In this document: piece by piece, positions 50,582 to 60,510 of the stretch
Layout: each line of letters opens with the position of its first letter
Position numbering within the stretch: the stretch's first letter is position 1
Origin: Hydrogenophaga sp. PBL-H3
GTDB taxonomy: Bacteria > Pseudomonadota > Gammaproteobacteria > Burkholderiales > Burkholderiaceae_C
Length of the DNA: 64,000 nucleotides
Assembly (NCBI RefSeq): GCF_010104355.1
Contig: NZ_CP044972.1
Location: 1,116,001-1,180,000 of the forward strand
Direction of reading: 5' to 3'
Translations under genes and position numbers: made by a program
Notes under the pieces: generated by a model
Database searches by the model: none
What the model was told of the DNA's origin: nothing
What the model saw: the letters and a program-made list of their open reading frames with translations, nothing else

Positions 50582-51852
50582 GTGCAGACAAGCCGGTGTC
50601 CTGGCCCGGCGGCCTGCCTGGCCGCAAGGCGGTCAAGCCCGAGGTGCCGTGGAACGATGTGCGTCACTGGATGCGCCCTGGCACGCTGCAGCTGCAAAGC
50701 CTGCCTCCGCTGTCTCTCTACATCCACCTGCCTTGGTGCCTGAAGAAGTGTCCGTATTGCGATTTCAATTCGCACGAGTGGACCGCCACATCCCAGCCCG
50801 ACCAGCCTCTGCCCGAATCGCGTTACCTGGATGCCTTGCGCGCCGATCTGGAGGCATCGTTGCCGCTGATCTGGGGCCGCACGGTGCACAGCGTGTTCAT
50901 TGGTGGCGGCACGCCCAGCCTGTTTTCACCGGCGTCCATCGACCGGTTGCTGTGCGATGTGCGCGCCCTGTTGAGACTCGACGCCGATGCCGAGATCACG
51001 CTCGAAGCCAACCCGGGCACATTCGAGAAAGACCGTTTCCGCGCGTTTCGCGCTGCGGGTGTGACGCGCTTGTCCGTTGGCGTGCAGAGCTTCAACGACG
51101 CACACCTCAAGGCGCTGGGCCGCGTGCACGATCGAGACCAAGCCATGGCTGCGGTGGAAGAAGCCGCGCAGGCCTTTGATACCTTCAACCTCGACCTCAT
51201 GTATGCGTTGCCCGGGCAGACGCTGGCCGATTGTGAGACGGACGTGCGCACCGCGCTGGGCTTTTCTCCGCCACACATCTCCATCTACCACCTCACGCTG
51301 GAGCCCAACACCTACTTCGCCAAGTACCCGCCGGCCTTGCCGCCCGAAGACGAGGCCTGGGACATGCTCGACCGCATCACGGAGATCACCGGCGCGGCAG
51401 GGCTGGAGCGTTACGAGGTGTCGGCCTATGCGCGCGCGGGGCACCGTTGCTGGCACAACACCAACTACTGGCAGTTCGGTGACTACCTGGGCATTGGAGC
51501 GGGCGCTCACAGCAAGCTGAGTTTTGCCCACCGCGTGGCGCGCCCGGTGCGCGTGCGCGAGCCGCGCCTGTACATGGAGCGGGCGATGGCGGGCAACGCC
51601 GTGGTCAGTGCCGATGAAGTCTCGCGCACCGAGTTGCCGTTTGAATTCATGCTCAACGCCATGCGGTTGAAGGAAGGTTTTTCCCTGCAGCAGTTCATGG
51701 AGCGCACTGGCTTGCCACTTTCCAGCATCGAACCCTGCCTGGCGCAGGCGGTGCAAAAAGGCTTGATTGCGCGCGATGCGGCTCGGGTGTGGCCCACCGA
51801 TCGCGGCTTCGATTTCCTCAGCGACCTGCAGGCCCTGTTTCTGGCGGATTGA
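50578..51852 (+). CDS. hemW: HemW-type radical SAM heme chaperone
   Basis: A 424-residue radical SAM protein: YIHLPWCLKKCPYCDFNSHE holds the C-x3-C-x2-C cluster motif, SVFIGGGTPSLFSP the GGE-like site, and GVQSFNDAHLKALGR the conserved helix. It is of the HemW/coproporphyrinogen-III-oxidase-like group that inserts heme into proteins, not HemN itself. The ATG at 50578 overlaps the rdgB stop. A longer upstream frame inside rdgB is spurious. Confidence 0.88.
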   Translation: MSADKPVSWPGGLPGRKAVKPEVPWNDVRHWMRPGTLQLQSLPPLSLYIHLPWCLKKCPYCDFNSHEWTATSQPDQPLPESRYLDALRADLEASLPLIWGRTVHSVFIGGGTPSLFSPASIDRLLCDVRALLRLDADAEITLEANPGTFEKDRFRAFRAAGVTRLSVGVQSFNDAHLKALGRVHDRDQAMAAVEEAAQAFDTFNLDLMYALPGQTLADCETDVRTALGFSPPHISIYHLTLEPNTYFAKYPPALPPEDEAWDMLDRITEITGAAGLERYEVSAYARAGHRCWHNTNYWQFGDYLGIGAGAHSKLSFAHRVARPVRVREPRLYMERAMAGNAVVSADEVSRTELPFEFMLNAMRLKEGFSLQQFMERTGLPLSSIEPCLAQAVQKGLIARDAARVWPTDRGFDFLSDLQALFLAD

Positions 51853-51864
51853 TGCCTCGCGGCC

Positions 51865-53256
51865 TCAGGCTGCCGCGCTGGCGGCGTGCAGGCTGAAGCC
51901 CACGCGGGTGGTGCCCCCGCTGGACTCGGCGGCGGGAAAACCGTCGTGCATGCGCGCGATGGCCGCCACGATGGACAGGCCCAATCCGTGGTGCGGTTTC
52001 TCCATTTCGCAGCGCGAGATGTCGGCGCGGAAGAAGCGGTCAAACAGACGCGGCAGGTGTTCGGGCTCGATCGACGGCCCTGCGTTTTCCACCCACAGCC
52101 GCACGCTGTCACCCGACTCACGGGCGATGCGCACGCACAGCGTCGAGCCTGGGTTGGCGTAGCGGATCGCGTTGCCCAGCAGGTTGGACAGGGCGCGCTT
52201 GACCAGCGGCTCATCCACCGACAACGCGGTGTCGCCGTCAATGGTCACGGTCAGACCACGCTCCTCCATCGGCGCTTCGTGGAACTCCACCACCTGCTGC
52301 ACCAGCCCGGCCAGGCTCACCGCCGCGCCGCGCCGCGCCTTCACGCCGCGGTCGGCCTGCGCGAGGAACAGCATGTCGTTGACGATGGCCGCCATGCGGT
52401 GCAGCTCTTCCAGGTTGGAGTGCAGCGTGTCTTCGAGCTCGCCAACGCTGCGTTCGCGGCTGAGCGCCACCTCGGTTTGACCGATCAGGTTGGCCAGGGG
52501 CGTGCGCAGTTCGTGGGCCACGTCGGCGTTGAAGCCTTCGAGTTGCACGTAGGTGCGCTCCACGCGCTGCATCAGGCCATTGAACTGGTCGATCAGCGGC
52601 TGCAGTTCTTCTGCCGTCTCGTCCAGCGAGAGCCGCTGCCCCAGGCGCCGCGCGTCGATGGCCTTGGTCTGGGCGGCAAGGTCGAGCAGGGGGCGCAGGC
52701 TGCAGCGCACGCGCCAGAAGGTGCCCCAGCCCACCAGGGCTGCACCGGCGAGCACGGCGCCCACCAGCAGCAGGGCCATGCGCCTGGCGGTCTTGGCGTC
52801 CTGCGAGCAGTCCAGCACCAGCCGGCCCTGCAGCGCGCTGCCGTCCTTGGTGGGCACGGTGAAGCCCTTGCCACGGGCGCTGGGCTGGGTCACGTCGAAG
52901 GTGGGCTCGGCGTCACGGTAGAGCTCGCTGCCGTCGGCACGCTGCATCCGCACGAACGTGCCCGGGCGCCGCTCGGCCAGCCAGGCGAGCTTGGCCCTGA
53001 CCTCGGCTTCGCCCCCTTTGAATTCGGCCTCGCGCACGACATCGACCAGCACGCTCGAGTAGCTGCGCAGCTCCTCCTCGTGCTTGGCCACAAAAAGCAT
53101 GGAGGTCGCGCCGTAGATGAAGGCCAGCAGCACACCCAGACCGATGACGGTCTGGATCGCCAGCAGCAGCGAGAGCCGCCGGCCGATGGAATAGGTGCAG
53201 GGCGCTGCCGTTGGTGCGTCGCCCACCCGTGGGGTGTCCAGCGTTGTGGTGTTCAC
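51865..53256 (-). CDS. Sensor histidine kinase, metal-response type
   Basis: A 463-residue membrane kinase. TM1 near 25-47 (RRLSLLLAIQTVIGLGVLLA), periplasmic sensor of ~110 residues, TM2 (MALLLVGAVLAGAALVGWGT), HAMP, H-box AHELRTPLANLIGQ, N-box LLGNAIRYA and G-box HHGLGLSI. This is the CusS/IrlS/CopS layout. The start is GTG at 53256, overlapping the regulator stop (GTGA). Ligand probably a metal ion by family, not shown. Confidence 0.8.
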   Translation of the reverse strand: MNTTTLDTPRVGDAPTAAPCTYSIGRRLSLLLAIQTVIGLGVLLAFIYGATSMLFVAKHEEELRSYSSVLVDVVREAEFKGGEAEVRAKLAWLAERRPGTFVRMQRADGSELYRDAEPTFDVTQPSARGKGFTVPTKDGSALQGRLVLDCSQDAKTARRMALLLVGAVLAGAALVGWGTFWRVRCSLRPLLDLAAQTKAIDARRLGQRLSLDETAEELQPLIDQFNGLMQRVERTYVQLEGFNADVAHELRTPLANLIGQTEVALSRERSVGELEDTLHSNLEELHRMAAIVNDMLFLAQADRGVKARRGAAVSLAGLVQQVVEFHEAPMEERGLTVTIDGDTALSVDEPLVKRALSNLLGNAIRYANPGSTLCVRIARESGDSVRLWVENAGPSIEPEHLPRLFDRFFRADISRCEMEKPHHGLGLSIVAAIARMHDGFPAAESSGGTTRVGFSLHAASAAA

Positions 53257-53933
53257 GCGCGCTCCTCCAGCACATAGCCCATGCCGCGCACGTTGTGCAG
53301 CAACTTGGGTTTGAAAGGGTCGTCCATCTTGGAGCGCAGACGACGCACGGCCACTTCCACCACGTTGGTGTCGGAATCGAAGTTCATGTCCCACACCTGC
53401 TCGGCAATCGTGGTGCGCGACAGGATCTGGCCCTTGCGCCGCGCCAGCAGCGCGAGCAACGAGAACTCCTTGGCGGTGAGCTCCAGCCGCTGCCCTGCGC
53501 GCCAGGCCTTGCGGCTGAGCAGGTCCATCTCCAGGTCGCTCACCGCCATTCGGGTGTTGGCTGACTCCGACGCCGCCGGGCCGCGGCGCAGCAGCGCGCC
53601 CACGCGGGCCAGCAGTTCTGAGAAGGCAAACGGCTTGACGAGGTAGTCATCAGCACCGGCCTGCAGGCCCTGCACGCGGTCTTCCACGCGATCGCGCGCG
53701 GTGAGCATCAGCACCGGCGTACCGCGCTTCTCACGCAAGGCCGCCAGCACGCCAAATCCGTCGATGCCCGGCAACATGATGTCGAGCACCACCAGCTGGT
53801 AGTCGCCTTCGAGCGCGAGGTAGCGGCCTTCGATGCCATCGCGCGCCACGTCCACCGTATAGCCGGCCTCGGACAGGCCGCGCTTGACGTAGTCAGCGAT
53901 CTTGGCTTCGTCTTCAATGACCAGCACGCGCAT
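53253..53933 (-). CDS. OmpR-family response regulator, metal-response type
   Basis: A 226-residue regulator: receiver domain with VIEDEAKIADYVKRGL, phosphoacceptor in VLDIMLPGIDG and KPFAFSELLARV, and a winged helix with LLARRKGQILSRTTIAEQVW and VVEVAVRRLRSKM. Resembles CusR/IrlR/CopR. Divergent from the DUF4148 gene, with a dyad resembling metal-response boxes between them. Confidence 0.85.
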   Translation of the reverse strand: MRVLVIEDEAKIADYVKRGLSEAGYTVDVARDGIEGRYLALEGDYQLVVLDIMLPGIDGFGVLAALREKRGTPVLMLTARDRVEDRVQGLQAGADDYLVKPFAFSELLARVGALLRRGPAASESANTRMAVSDLEMDLLSRKAWRAGQRLELTAKEFSLLALLARRKGQILSRTTIAEQVWDMNFDSDTNVVEVAVRRLRSKMDDPFKPKLLHNVRGMGYVLEERA

Positions 53934-54020
53934 GGCAGGAATCCAACCGGGGTTGCAAGGCAGGGGCGTGACACCCCTGGGGAGTACACCCGATTGTCGT
54001 GGAAACGGGCTTTTTGCTGC

Positions 54021-54036
54021 ATTACGAATTTGTCAT
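54021..54036. promoter_or_regulatory. Candidate response-regulator box
   Basis: ATTACGAATTTGTCAT is a near-palindrome (6 of 8 arm positions), like the ATGACAA-x-x-TTGTCAT boxes of CusR/CopR-type regulators. It lies between the regulator gene and the divergent DUF4148 gene, so it may control both. Confidence 0.45.
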
Positions 54037-54139
54037 TCTGGCGTTCGGGAAACGACAACCTCGGTTTTTAAAGTTCTCTCTGTGCCGAACACAAAGCGGC
54101 ACACCAGTCTCCTCCCCAACGCTCTCACAAGGAATCATC

Positions 54140-54595
54140 ATGAATCGCTCGACCAGCATCCTCCTTCCCCTGATCCTCGTTGCCACCGCCGGTACCGCCA
54201 TGGCCCAGAACGCCCCGCTGACCCGCGCCGAGGTGCAAGCCCAGGCCATCGCCGCCCGCGATGCAGGCCAGTTGCCCGACGGCACCATCGTGAAATTTGA
54301 AGTGCCTGCCGGCTCCACCGTCACCCGCGCACAGGTGCTGGCCGAACTCGCCGAAGCCCGTCGCCTGGGCCAGCTGGGTGACCCGGACATCGTGACGTTC
54401 AAGGTGCCCACCGGCCCCGGCAAGACTCGCGCACAGGTGCTGGCCGAGCTCAACGAAGCCCAGCGCCTGGGTCTGGTGGACTTCGCCGACAACAAGTACC
54501 CCGTGGTGGCCACGCCCGAGCAAGCCGAACAGATTCGCCAGGCCGGTCTGCGTGCTGTCGGCGGCGTGAAAGTGGGTCAACTGAATCAGCAGTGA
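54140..54595 (+). CDS. DUF4148 exported small protein
   Basis: A 151-residue protein with signal peptide [20 protein letters not shown] ending AMAQN. The mature part has three copies of the DUF4148 motif L-T-R-A-[EQ]-V-x-A-[EQ]-L-x-E-A-x-x-x-G at about residues 27, 58 and 91 ([20 protein letters not shown] and [20 protein letters not shown]). Ribosome binding AAGGAA precedes the ATG. Common in Burkholderiales; biochemical role unknown. Possibly controlled by the neighbouring two-component system. Confidence 0.8.
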   Translation: MNRSTSILLPLILVATAGTAMAQNAPLTRAEVQAQAIAARDAGQLPDGTIVKFEVPAGSTVTRAQVLAELAEARRLGQLGDPDIVTFKVPTGPGKTRAQVLAELNEAQRLGLVDFADNKYPVVATPEQAEQIRQAGLRAVGGVKVGQLNQQ

Positions 54596-54613
54596 TGCGG
54601 GCGACCTGTGTGG

Positions 54614-54650
54614 CGGGGCGCGCAACTGTCAGAGGGATGGCCGCGCCCCG
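54614..54650. repeat. Inverted repeat CGGGGCGCG-N19-CGCGCCCCG
   Basis: Perfect 9-bp GC-rich arms just after the DUF4148 stop. No T-run follows, so it is only a weak terminator or an mRNA-stabilising hairpin. Confidence 0.4.
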
Positions 54651-54728
54651 CCCGGGTTTGAAACAGGTCTTCGGTCATCGTTGACTTCAGTCACCTCATG
54701 CGCAACAGCATCGAGGTTCGCTTGACGC

Positions 54729-55094
54729 TCATTGCACCGTGGACACCGTGGTGTGCCAGAGGCGCCGCTCCGGCAAGAGGTCTTCGTTGCACAGCGCGGA
54801 AGACGTGATCGTCGCGTCGCAGGCCTTCACCAGCGTGTCCCAGTGCTGGTGCATGCGCTGAAGCACGGTCCGAAAGCTCGGCGTGAGCCCTGGGTGTTGG
54901 CCCAGGAAAAACAGGTTGGATCGGATCTTCCTGCCCATGAGATCGCGCTGCGTGGCGCAGGCGCTCTGGGCGTGTCCCGTCATCAGGGCCAGCGTGCCGG
55001 CCAGCATGGCCTCGGTGCAGGGCAATACATGTTCTTCGTCGGCGGTCGGTTCGGTGGGGTCGTTCACAGCGGTCTCCAGGCAGGTTTCTGACAA
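54729..55094 (-). CDS. Conserved-looking hypothetical protein
   Basis: A 121-residue soluble protein without signal peptide or known motif. The N-terminal part is acidic (DPTEPTADEEHVLPC); the middle is helical (EAMLAGTLALMTGHAQSACA) and has several histidines and cysteines. Composition and third-position GC suggest a real gene. It stands alone between DUF4148 and the sugar-acid operon. Function unknown. Confidence 0.55.
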   Translation of the reverse strand: MSETCLETAVNDPTEPTADEEHVLPCTEAMLAGTLALMTGHAQSACATQRDLMGRKIRSNLFFLGQHPGLTPSFRTVLQRMHQHWDTLVKACDATITSSALCNEDLLPERRLWHTTVSTVQ

Positions 55095-55218
55095 CGCAAC
55101 AAGGTGCGAGCGGTGCTGGCTGCCGGTCCGGATTCGACGGTGACGAAGGACTTCAGGTGGCTTGCGATGCCATCTTAAATGAGAATTGATCTTATTTGAA
55201 GTGGGGCGATGCCCGCAC

Positions 55219-56652
55219 TCAATGCGGCGCGGGCAGCACTTTCGCGGGGTTGAGCAGGTTCTTCGGGTCCAGCGCCTTCTTCACCTGCCACATCAGCTCA
55301 AGCTCGACCGGCGATTTGTACAGCGTCAGGTCGTCGCGCTTGGCCACCCCGATGCCGTGCTCCGCCGAGATCGAACCACCCGCCGCGTGGGCCAGTGCAT
55401 CCACCGCGTGCGAGACCTGTGTGTAGCAGGCGGCCATGTAGTCGGCCGCGCTGGTGTCGGCCGGGCGCAAAGGGTTGAAGTGCACATTGCCGTCGCCCAT
55501 GTGGCCATAGACCACCATGCGTGTGCGCGGCTCCAGCGCGAGCACGGCGGCGGTGGCTTCCTCGATGAAGCCGGCGATGCGCGAGAGCGGCACGGACACG
55601 TCGCACTTGATGCTGCCGCCGGTGCGCGTCTGCGCGTCCGAGATCTCTTCGCGGATGCGCCAGAACGCCAGCGCGTCGGTGCCGCTGGCGGCGACCGCAG
55701 CGTCGAGCACCAGACCCGCCTCCAGGCCGGCTTCGAGCAGCTGCACCATGGTCTGGTCCAGGCTGTCGGCGTCGGTGCCGGCGGTGAGTTCGATCAGCAC
55801 CATCCAGTCGTGTGACCCGGCCAGTGGCGACTTCTCGCCACCGAGGTAGGCCAGCACCAGGTCCAGCGCGGGCCGTGACACGAGCTCGAACGCGGTGACG
55901 GCCTGGCCTGCCGTGCGCTTGGCTTCGCCGAGCAGGGCCACGGCGGCGGCGGGTGAGGCCACGGCCACGAAGGCCACCGACGAGGAGCGGGGCAGTGGCA
56001 TCAGCTTGAGCACGGCGGCCGTGATGATGCCCAGCGTTCCTTCGGAGCCCACGAAGAGTTGCTTGAGGTCGTAGCCGGTGTTGTCCTTGCGCAGCGCGCG
56101 CAGGCCCGAGTACACGCGACCGTCGGGCAGCACCGCTTCCACGCCGAGCACCAGGTCGCGCATGTTGCCGTAGCGCAGCACGGCGGTGCCACCCGCGTTG
56201 GTGGAGAGGTTGCCACCGATCTGGCAGGAGCCTTCGGAGCCGATGCGCAGCGGAAACAGCCGACCCGCCGCTTCGGCGGCGCTGCGCGCGGCACTCAGGG
56301 TGACGCCGGCCTGCACGGTGAGCGTGTCGTTCACCGCATCGACCTCGACCACCTGGTTCATGCGCTTGAGGCTCACCACCACCGCCGTGCCGCTGTCGTC
56401 GGGCACCGAGCCGCCCATCAGCGAGGTGTTGCCACCCTGCGGCACCACCGGCACGCCGTGGGTGTAACACCAAGCCATCACGCGGCTGAGTTCGTCGGTG
56501 CTGGCGGGCAGCACCACAGCGACCGCCTTGCCGAGGTAGAGGCGTCGGTAGTCGGTGGTGAAGGCGTCGGTGTCGGCGCCGCTCAGGCAGGCTCGTTCGC
56601 CCACGATGGCGGTGAGCGCGACGACGATGGTGGGCGATGCTGGGGTGGTCAT
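55219..56652 (-). CDS. FAD-linked 2-hydroxyacid dehydrogenase (GlcD/D2HGDH-like)
   Basis: A 477-residue flavoprotein of the VAO/GlcD family. FAD-binding VVPQGGNTSLMGGSVP, GGNLSTNAGGTAVLRYGNMR and LFVGSEGTLGIITAA; C-terminal GHMGDGNVHFN with metal-binding histidines, and AEHGIGVAKRDD. Probably oxidises a D-2-hydroxyacid (glycolate, D-lactate, 2-hydroxyglutarate or tartronate type). Last gene in the sugar-acid operon, 10 bp after the aldolase; glycolate or tartronate from sugar-acid cleavage is a possible substrate. The start at 56652 has no overlap with the aldolase. Confidence 0.8.
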   Translation of the reverse strand: MTTPASPTIVVALTAIVGERACLSGADTDAFTTDYRRLYLGKAVAVVLPASTDELSRVMAWCYTHGVPVVPQGGNTSLMGGSVPDDSGTAVVVSLKRMNQVVEVDAVNDTLTVQAGVTLSAARSAAEAAGRLFPLRIGSEGSCQIGGNLSTNAGGTAVLRYGNMRDLVLGVEAVLPDGRVYSGLRALRKDNTGYDLKQLFVGSEGTLGIITAAVLKLMPLPRSSSVAFVAVASPAAAVALLGEAKRTAGQAVTAFELVSRPALDLVLAYLGGEKSPLAGSHDWMVLIELTAGTDADSLDQTMVQLLEAGLEAGLVLDAAVAASGTDALAFWRIREEISDAQTRTGGSIKCDVSVPLSRIAGFIEEATAAVLALEPRTRMVVYGHMGDGNVHFNPLRPADTSAADYMAACYTQVSHAVDALAHAAGGSISAEHGIGVAKRDDLTLYKSPVELELMWQVKKALDPKNLLNPAKVLPAPH

Positions 56653-56662
56653 GCGAAGGCGA

Positions 56663-57460
56663 TCAGTAGGCGGCCGAGCGCTCGGCCGGGGCCGCGGTGC
56701 CGCGCCCGAAGTCGGTGGCGAGCTTGCGCGCTGCGTTGGCGAACAGCAGCACGTCCACACCGGTGGCAACGAAGGTGCAGCCCAGCGCCAGGTAGCGCCG
56801 CGCCAGGGCCGGGTCCGAGGTGAGCGTGCCGGCGGCCTTGCCGCTGGCCACGATGGTTTTCATGGCCTGCTCGATCGCGGCCTGCACCTCGGGGTGACCG
56901 GGCTTGCCGCGGTGGCCCATCGAGGCCGCTAGGTCGGCCGGGCCGATGAAGACACCGTCCACACCGTCCACCGCACAGATGGCGGCCAGGTTCTGCAAGG
57001 CCTTGACGGTCTCGGCCTGCACCAGCAGGCAGACCTCGCTGTCGGCAACGTCGAGGTAGTCGGTGCGCGCGCTCCAGCGCGACACCCGCCCCACCGCGCT
57101 GCCCACGCCGCGAATGCCCAGCGGCGGGTAGCGCGTGGCCTGCACCAGGGCGGCGGCTTGCTCGGGCGTGTCCACCATGGGCACCAGCAGGGTCTGCGCG
57201 CCGATGTCGAGCAACTGCTTGACCAGGTGCACTTCACCCGACACCACGCGCACCACCGGGTGCGTCGGGTAGGGCGCCACGGTCTGCAGGGCGCCCAGCG
57301 TGGTGCGCAGGTCGTTCGGTGCGTGCTCGCCGTCGATCAGCAGCCAGTCGAAACCGGCGGTGGCGCTGACTTCCGCGAGGTAGGGGTCGGCCATCGAGAG
57401 CCACAGGCCGACCTGTGGACGCTGTGCCGCCAGCGCGGCCTTGAAGGGGTTGCCGCTCAT
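56663..57460 (-). CDS. HpcH/HpaI-type aldolase (GarL-like)
   Basis: A 265-residue metal-dependent aldolase: [47 protein letters not shown] and [16 protein letters not shown]. Such enzymes split 5-keto-4-deoxy-glucarate to pyruvate and tartronate semialdehyde (GarL) or related substrates. Its start overlaps the aldehyde dehydrogenase stop by 4 bp. Given the adjacent galactarate dehydratase, a GarL role is plausible. Confidence 0.78.
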   Translation of the reverse strand: MSGNPFKAALAAQRPQVGLWLSMADPYLAEVSATAGFDWLLIDGEHAPNDLRTTLGALQTVAPYPTHPVVRVVSGEVHLVKQLLDIGAQTLLVPMVDTPEQAAALVQATRYPPLGIRGVGSAVGRVSRWSARTDYLDVADSEVCLLVQAETVKALQNLAAICAVDGVDGVFIGPADLAASMGHRGKPGHPEVQAAIEQAMKTIVASGKAAGTLTSDPALARRYLALGCTFVATGVDVLLFANAARKLATDFGRGTAAPAERSAAY

Positions 57461-58941
57461 CGCAGGCCCCCTTGGCAGAGGTACTTGACGTGCATGTAGT
57501 CGTCCAGGCCATCGCGCGAGCCTTCGCGGCCGTAGCCCGACTCCTTCACGCCGCCAAACGGCGCGGCCTCGGCCGCCAGCGCACCTTCGTTGATGCCGAC
57601 GATGCCGGTCTCCAGCTGGTCGGCCACGCGCCAGATGCGCTTGGCATCCTGTGTGTAGAAGTAGGCCGCCAGGCCAAACGGTGTGTCGTTGGCCAGGCCG
57701 ACCACTTCGTCTTCGGTGGAGAAGCGGAACACGGGCACCACCGGGCCGAAGGTTTCCTCTTGCGCCAGCACCATCGCCATGTTGGCGCCCGCCAGCACGG
57801 TGGGTGCGTAGTAGTGGCCAGCGCTGCCGGCATCCGACGCGCTGAGGCGGCGTCCGCCGGTGACCACTCGCGCGCCGTGCGCCACAGCATCCACCACGTG
57901 GCGCTCGATCTTGTCGACCGCCCGCTGGTTGATCATGGGGCCGATCTGCGAACGCTCGTCGCTCGCGGGGCCCACATGCAGGGCGCCAACGCGGGTCGCG
58001 AGTTTCTCGACGAAGCGGTCGTGCACCGTGTCGTGCACGAACACGCGGTTGGGGCAGACGCAGGTCTGCCCGCCGTTGCGGAACTTGGAGACCATCAGGC
58101 CTTCGACCGCAGCGTCCAGGTCGGCGTCCTCGAACACGATGAAGGGCGCGTTGCCGCCGAGTTCGAGCGAGAGTTTCTTGAGCGTGCCGGCGGATTCACG
58201 CGCCAGGTGCTTGCCCACCGGTGTGGAGCCGGTGAAGGTGATCTTGCGCACCCGTGGGTCCGCCAGCCAGGCGTCGACCACCTCGGGCGTGTGCTCGCGC
58301 GAGGCGCACACCAGGTTGATCGTGCCGGCGGGAAAGCCCGCGCGGTGGGCGAGTTCCACCAGGGCGGCGGCGGTCAGCGGCGTGTCTTCCGCGGGCTTGG
58401 CCACCACCGTGCAACCGGCGGCCAGGGCCGGCGCGATCTTGCGCGCGATCATGGCCAGCGGAAAGTTCCACGGCGTGATGGCGGCCACCACACCCACGGG
58501 CTCCTTCACCGCCATCATTTTTCGACCGCGCACCGGCTCGGGAATGATGTCGCCGTGCGTGCGCGTGGCTTCCTCGGCGAACCATTCCACGTACGACGCG
58601 CCGTAGAGCACCTCGCCGCGCGCCTCGGCCAGGGGCTTGCCCTGTTCGGCCGAGATGATGCGCGCCAGGTCTTCGCGGTGTTCCAGGATCAGGGCGTGCC
58701 AGCGCTTGAGCAACTGCGCGCGTTCGCGCCCGCTCTGGTCGCGCCAGGCCGGAAAAGCCGCGTGTGCCGCGTCGGCCGCGGCCTGCGCATCAACCGCGGT
58801 GCTGTCGGCCACCTGCGCGATGGTGGCCAGCGTGGCGGGGTCCACCACGTCGAGCAAGGCGCCCGCCTGAGCAGGCAACCAGCGGCCTGCGATGAAGTTG
58901 TGCGTGCGCAGCAGTTCGCCGCGAACAAGTTCGCCCAGCAT
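57457..58941 (-). CDS. Semialdehyde dehydrogenase, GabD/KGSADH type
   Basis: A 494-residue aldehyde dehydrogenase: [52 protein letters not shown] with the catalytic cysteine. Close in type to succinate-semialdehyde dehydrogenase GabD. In sugar-acid operons this type oxidises 2-oxoglutarate semialdehyde or succinate semialdehyde. Follows garD by ~40 bp and overlaps the aldolase. Confidence 0.82.
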   Translation of the reverse strand: MLGELVRGELLRTHNFIAGRWLPAQAGALLDVVDPATLATIAQVADSTAVDAQAAADAAHAAFPAWRDQSGRERAQLLKRWHALILEHREDLARIISAEQGKPLAEARGEVLYGASYVEWFAEEATRTHGDIIPEPVRGRKMMAVKEPVGVVAAITPWNFPLAMIARKIAPALAAGCTVVAKPAEDTPLTAAALVELAHRAGFPAGTINLVCASREHTPEVVDAWLADPRVRKITFTGSTPVGKHLARESAGTLKKLSLELGGNAPFIVFEDADLDAAVEGLMVSKFRNGGQTCVCPNRVFVHDTVHDRFVEKLATRVGALHVGPASDERSQIGPMINQRAVDKIERHVVDAVAHGARVVTGGRRLSASDAGSAGHYYAPTVLAGANMAMVLAQEETFGPVVPVFRFSTEDEVVGLANDTPFGLAAYFYTQDAKRIWRVADQLETGIVGINEGALAAEAAPFGGVKESGYGREGSRDGLDDYMHVKYLCQGGLR

Positions 58942-58982
58942 GAAGACTCCAGTGTGTTTGAGAGAGAAGGGAGTGAGCGGCT

Positions 58983-60506
58983 TCAGCTCACGATGCCCAG
59001 GTGCCAGGGCACGAATTCATGGTCGCCCAGGCCCAGGGCTTCGCTCTTGGTCGGCTCGCCCGAGGCGTGCCGCAAGATCGCTTCAAAGATGCGCTGGCCC
59101 ATTTGCGGCACGTCCACCTCGCCGTCGAGGATGGCGCCGCAGTTCACGTCCATGTCTTCTTCCAGCTTGCGGTACATCACCGAGTTGCTGGCCAGCTTGA
59201 TGGTGGGCGCCGGCTTGGAACCGAACATCGAACCCCGGCCGGTGGTGAAGCAGATCAGGTTGGCGCCGCTGGCGATCTGGCCGGTGCAGGCCACCGGGTC
59301 GTAGCCCGGTGAATCCATGAACACGAAGCCCGCCTGGTCGATTGGCTCGGCGTACTCGTACACCGCCTGCAGCGGCGTGGTGCCGCCTTTCATGGCCGAG
59401 CCGAGCGATTTCTCGAAGATGTTCGCCAGGCCACCGGCCTGGTTGCCCGGGCCGACCACGCCGTTGAACTGGCCGTTGTGGCCGCGCGTGTAGTGCTCCC
59501 ACCAGGTCAGGCGGTCCAGCAGTTTCTGGCCGACCTCGGGGCTCACCGCACGGCGCGTGAGCATGTATTCCACGCCGTGGATCTCGGGCGTTTCCGACAG
59601 GATGGCCGTGCCGCCGTGGCGCACCAGGATGTCCATGGCCGCGCCCAGCGCGGGGTTGGCGGTGATGCCCGAGAAGCCGTCGGAGCCGCCGCATTCCAGG
59701 CCGATCTTGATGTGGCTCGCCGGCACGCTCTGGCGCTGGTAGCTGTTGGCCAGCGGCAGCATGTCTTCGATGGCCTTGATGCCCGCTTCGATGGTCACGC
59801 GGGTGCCGCCCACCTCCTGCATCACCATGGTGCGCATCAGGCGGCCGCTTTCCAGGCCTTGCGATTCCACCAGGCCCGCGACCTGGTTGCGCTCGCAACC
59901 CAGGCCGACGATCAGCACACCGGCCATGTTGGGGTGGCGCGCATAACCGGCGATGGTCCGGCGCAGCACGTCGAAGTGTTCGCTGGGCGACGACATGCCG
60001 CAGCCGCTGGTCTGGGCAAAGGCCGCCACGCCGTCGACGTTGGGGTAGGCCGCCAGGCGCTCGGGCGTGAAGTGCGCGGCGATGTTCTTGATCACCGTGG
60101 CCGAGCAGTTGACCGAGGACAGGATGCCGATGAAGTTGCGTGTGCCCACGCGGCCGTCTTCGCGCACAAAGCCCATGAAGGTCGCGCGCTCGGCCTCGGG
60201 CACGTAGTCCACCGGCTTCACGTCCAGGCCGAAGCCGGGGTCGCGGTCGAACTCCAACATGGCCAGGTTGTGCGTGTGCACGTATTCACCCGCCTCGATG
60301 TCGCGCTCGGCCACACCGATGACGGTGTCGTACTTGCGCACGCGCTCCCCCTGCGCAATGCGGCTGGCCGCGATCTTGTGGCCGGCCGGCACCTGCGCGC
60401 GCACCCGGACGCCGAACTCGGGCAGGTCCTGGCCCAGGGCCAGCGGCGACCGGGCGACGAGCACGTTGTCGTTGGCGTGCAGGCGGATCAGGGGGCTGAG
60501 CGTCAT
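58983..60506 (-). CDS. garD: Galactarate dehydratase / altronate hydrolase family
   Basis: A 507-residue UxaA/GarD-family dehydratase with the N-terminal SAF domain (IRLHANDNVLVAR) and the large catalytic domain: GFVREDGRVGTRNFIGILSS, AQTSGCGMSSPSEHF, GLGCERNQ, KIGLECGGSDGFSGITANP and TTGRGSMFGSKPAPTIKLAS. Converts galactarate to 5-keto-4-deoxy-glucarate. It lacks a separate UxaA small subunit, as expected for single-chain GarD. Altronate is an alternative substrate. Confidence 0.82.
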   Translation of the reverse strand: MTLSPLIRLHANDNVLVARSPLALGQDLPEFGVRVRAQVPAGHKIAASRIAQGERVRKYDTVIGVAERDIEAGEYVHTHNLAMLEFDRDPGFGLDVKPVDYVPEAERATFMGFVREDGRVGTRNFIGILSSVNCSATVIKNIAAHFTPERLAAYPNVDGVAAFAQTSGCGMSSPSEHFDVLRRTIAGYARHPNMAGVLIVGLGCERNQVAGLVESQGLESGRLMRTMVMQEVGGTRVTIEAGIKAIEDMLPLANSYQRQSVPASHIKIGLECGGSDGFSGITANPALGAAMDILVRHGGTAILSETPEIHGVEYMLTRRAVSPEVGQKLLDRLTWWEHYTRGHNGQFNGVVGPGNQAGGLANIFEKSLGSAMKGGTTPLQAVYEYAEPIDQAGFVFMDSPGYDPVACTGQIASGANLICFTTGRGSMFGSKPAPTIKLASNSVMYRKLEEDMDVNCGAILDGEVDVPQMGQRIFEAILRHASGEPTKSEALGLGDHEFVPWHLGIVS

Positions 60507-60510
60507 GGGA

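Noticed and set aside
57472-59304. 610-codon plus-strand open frame
   Set aside because: Antisense to the semialdehyde dehydrogenase and garD, which have clear family motifs.
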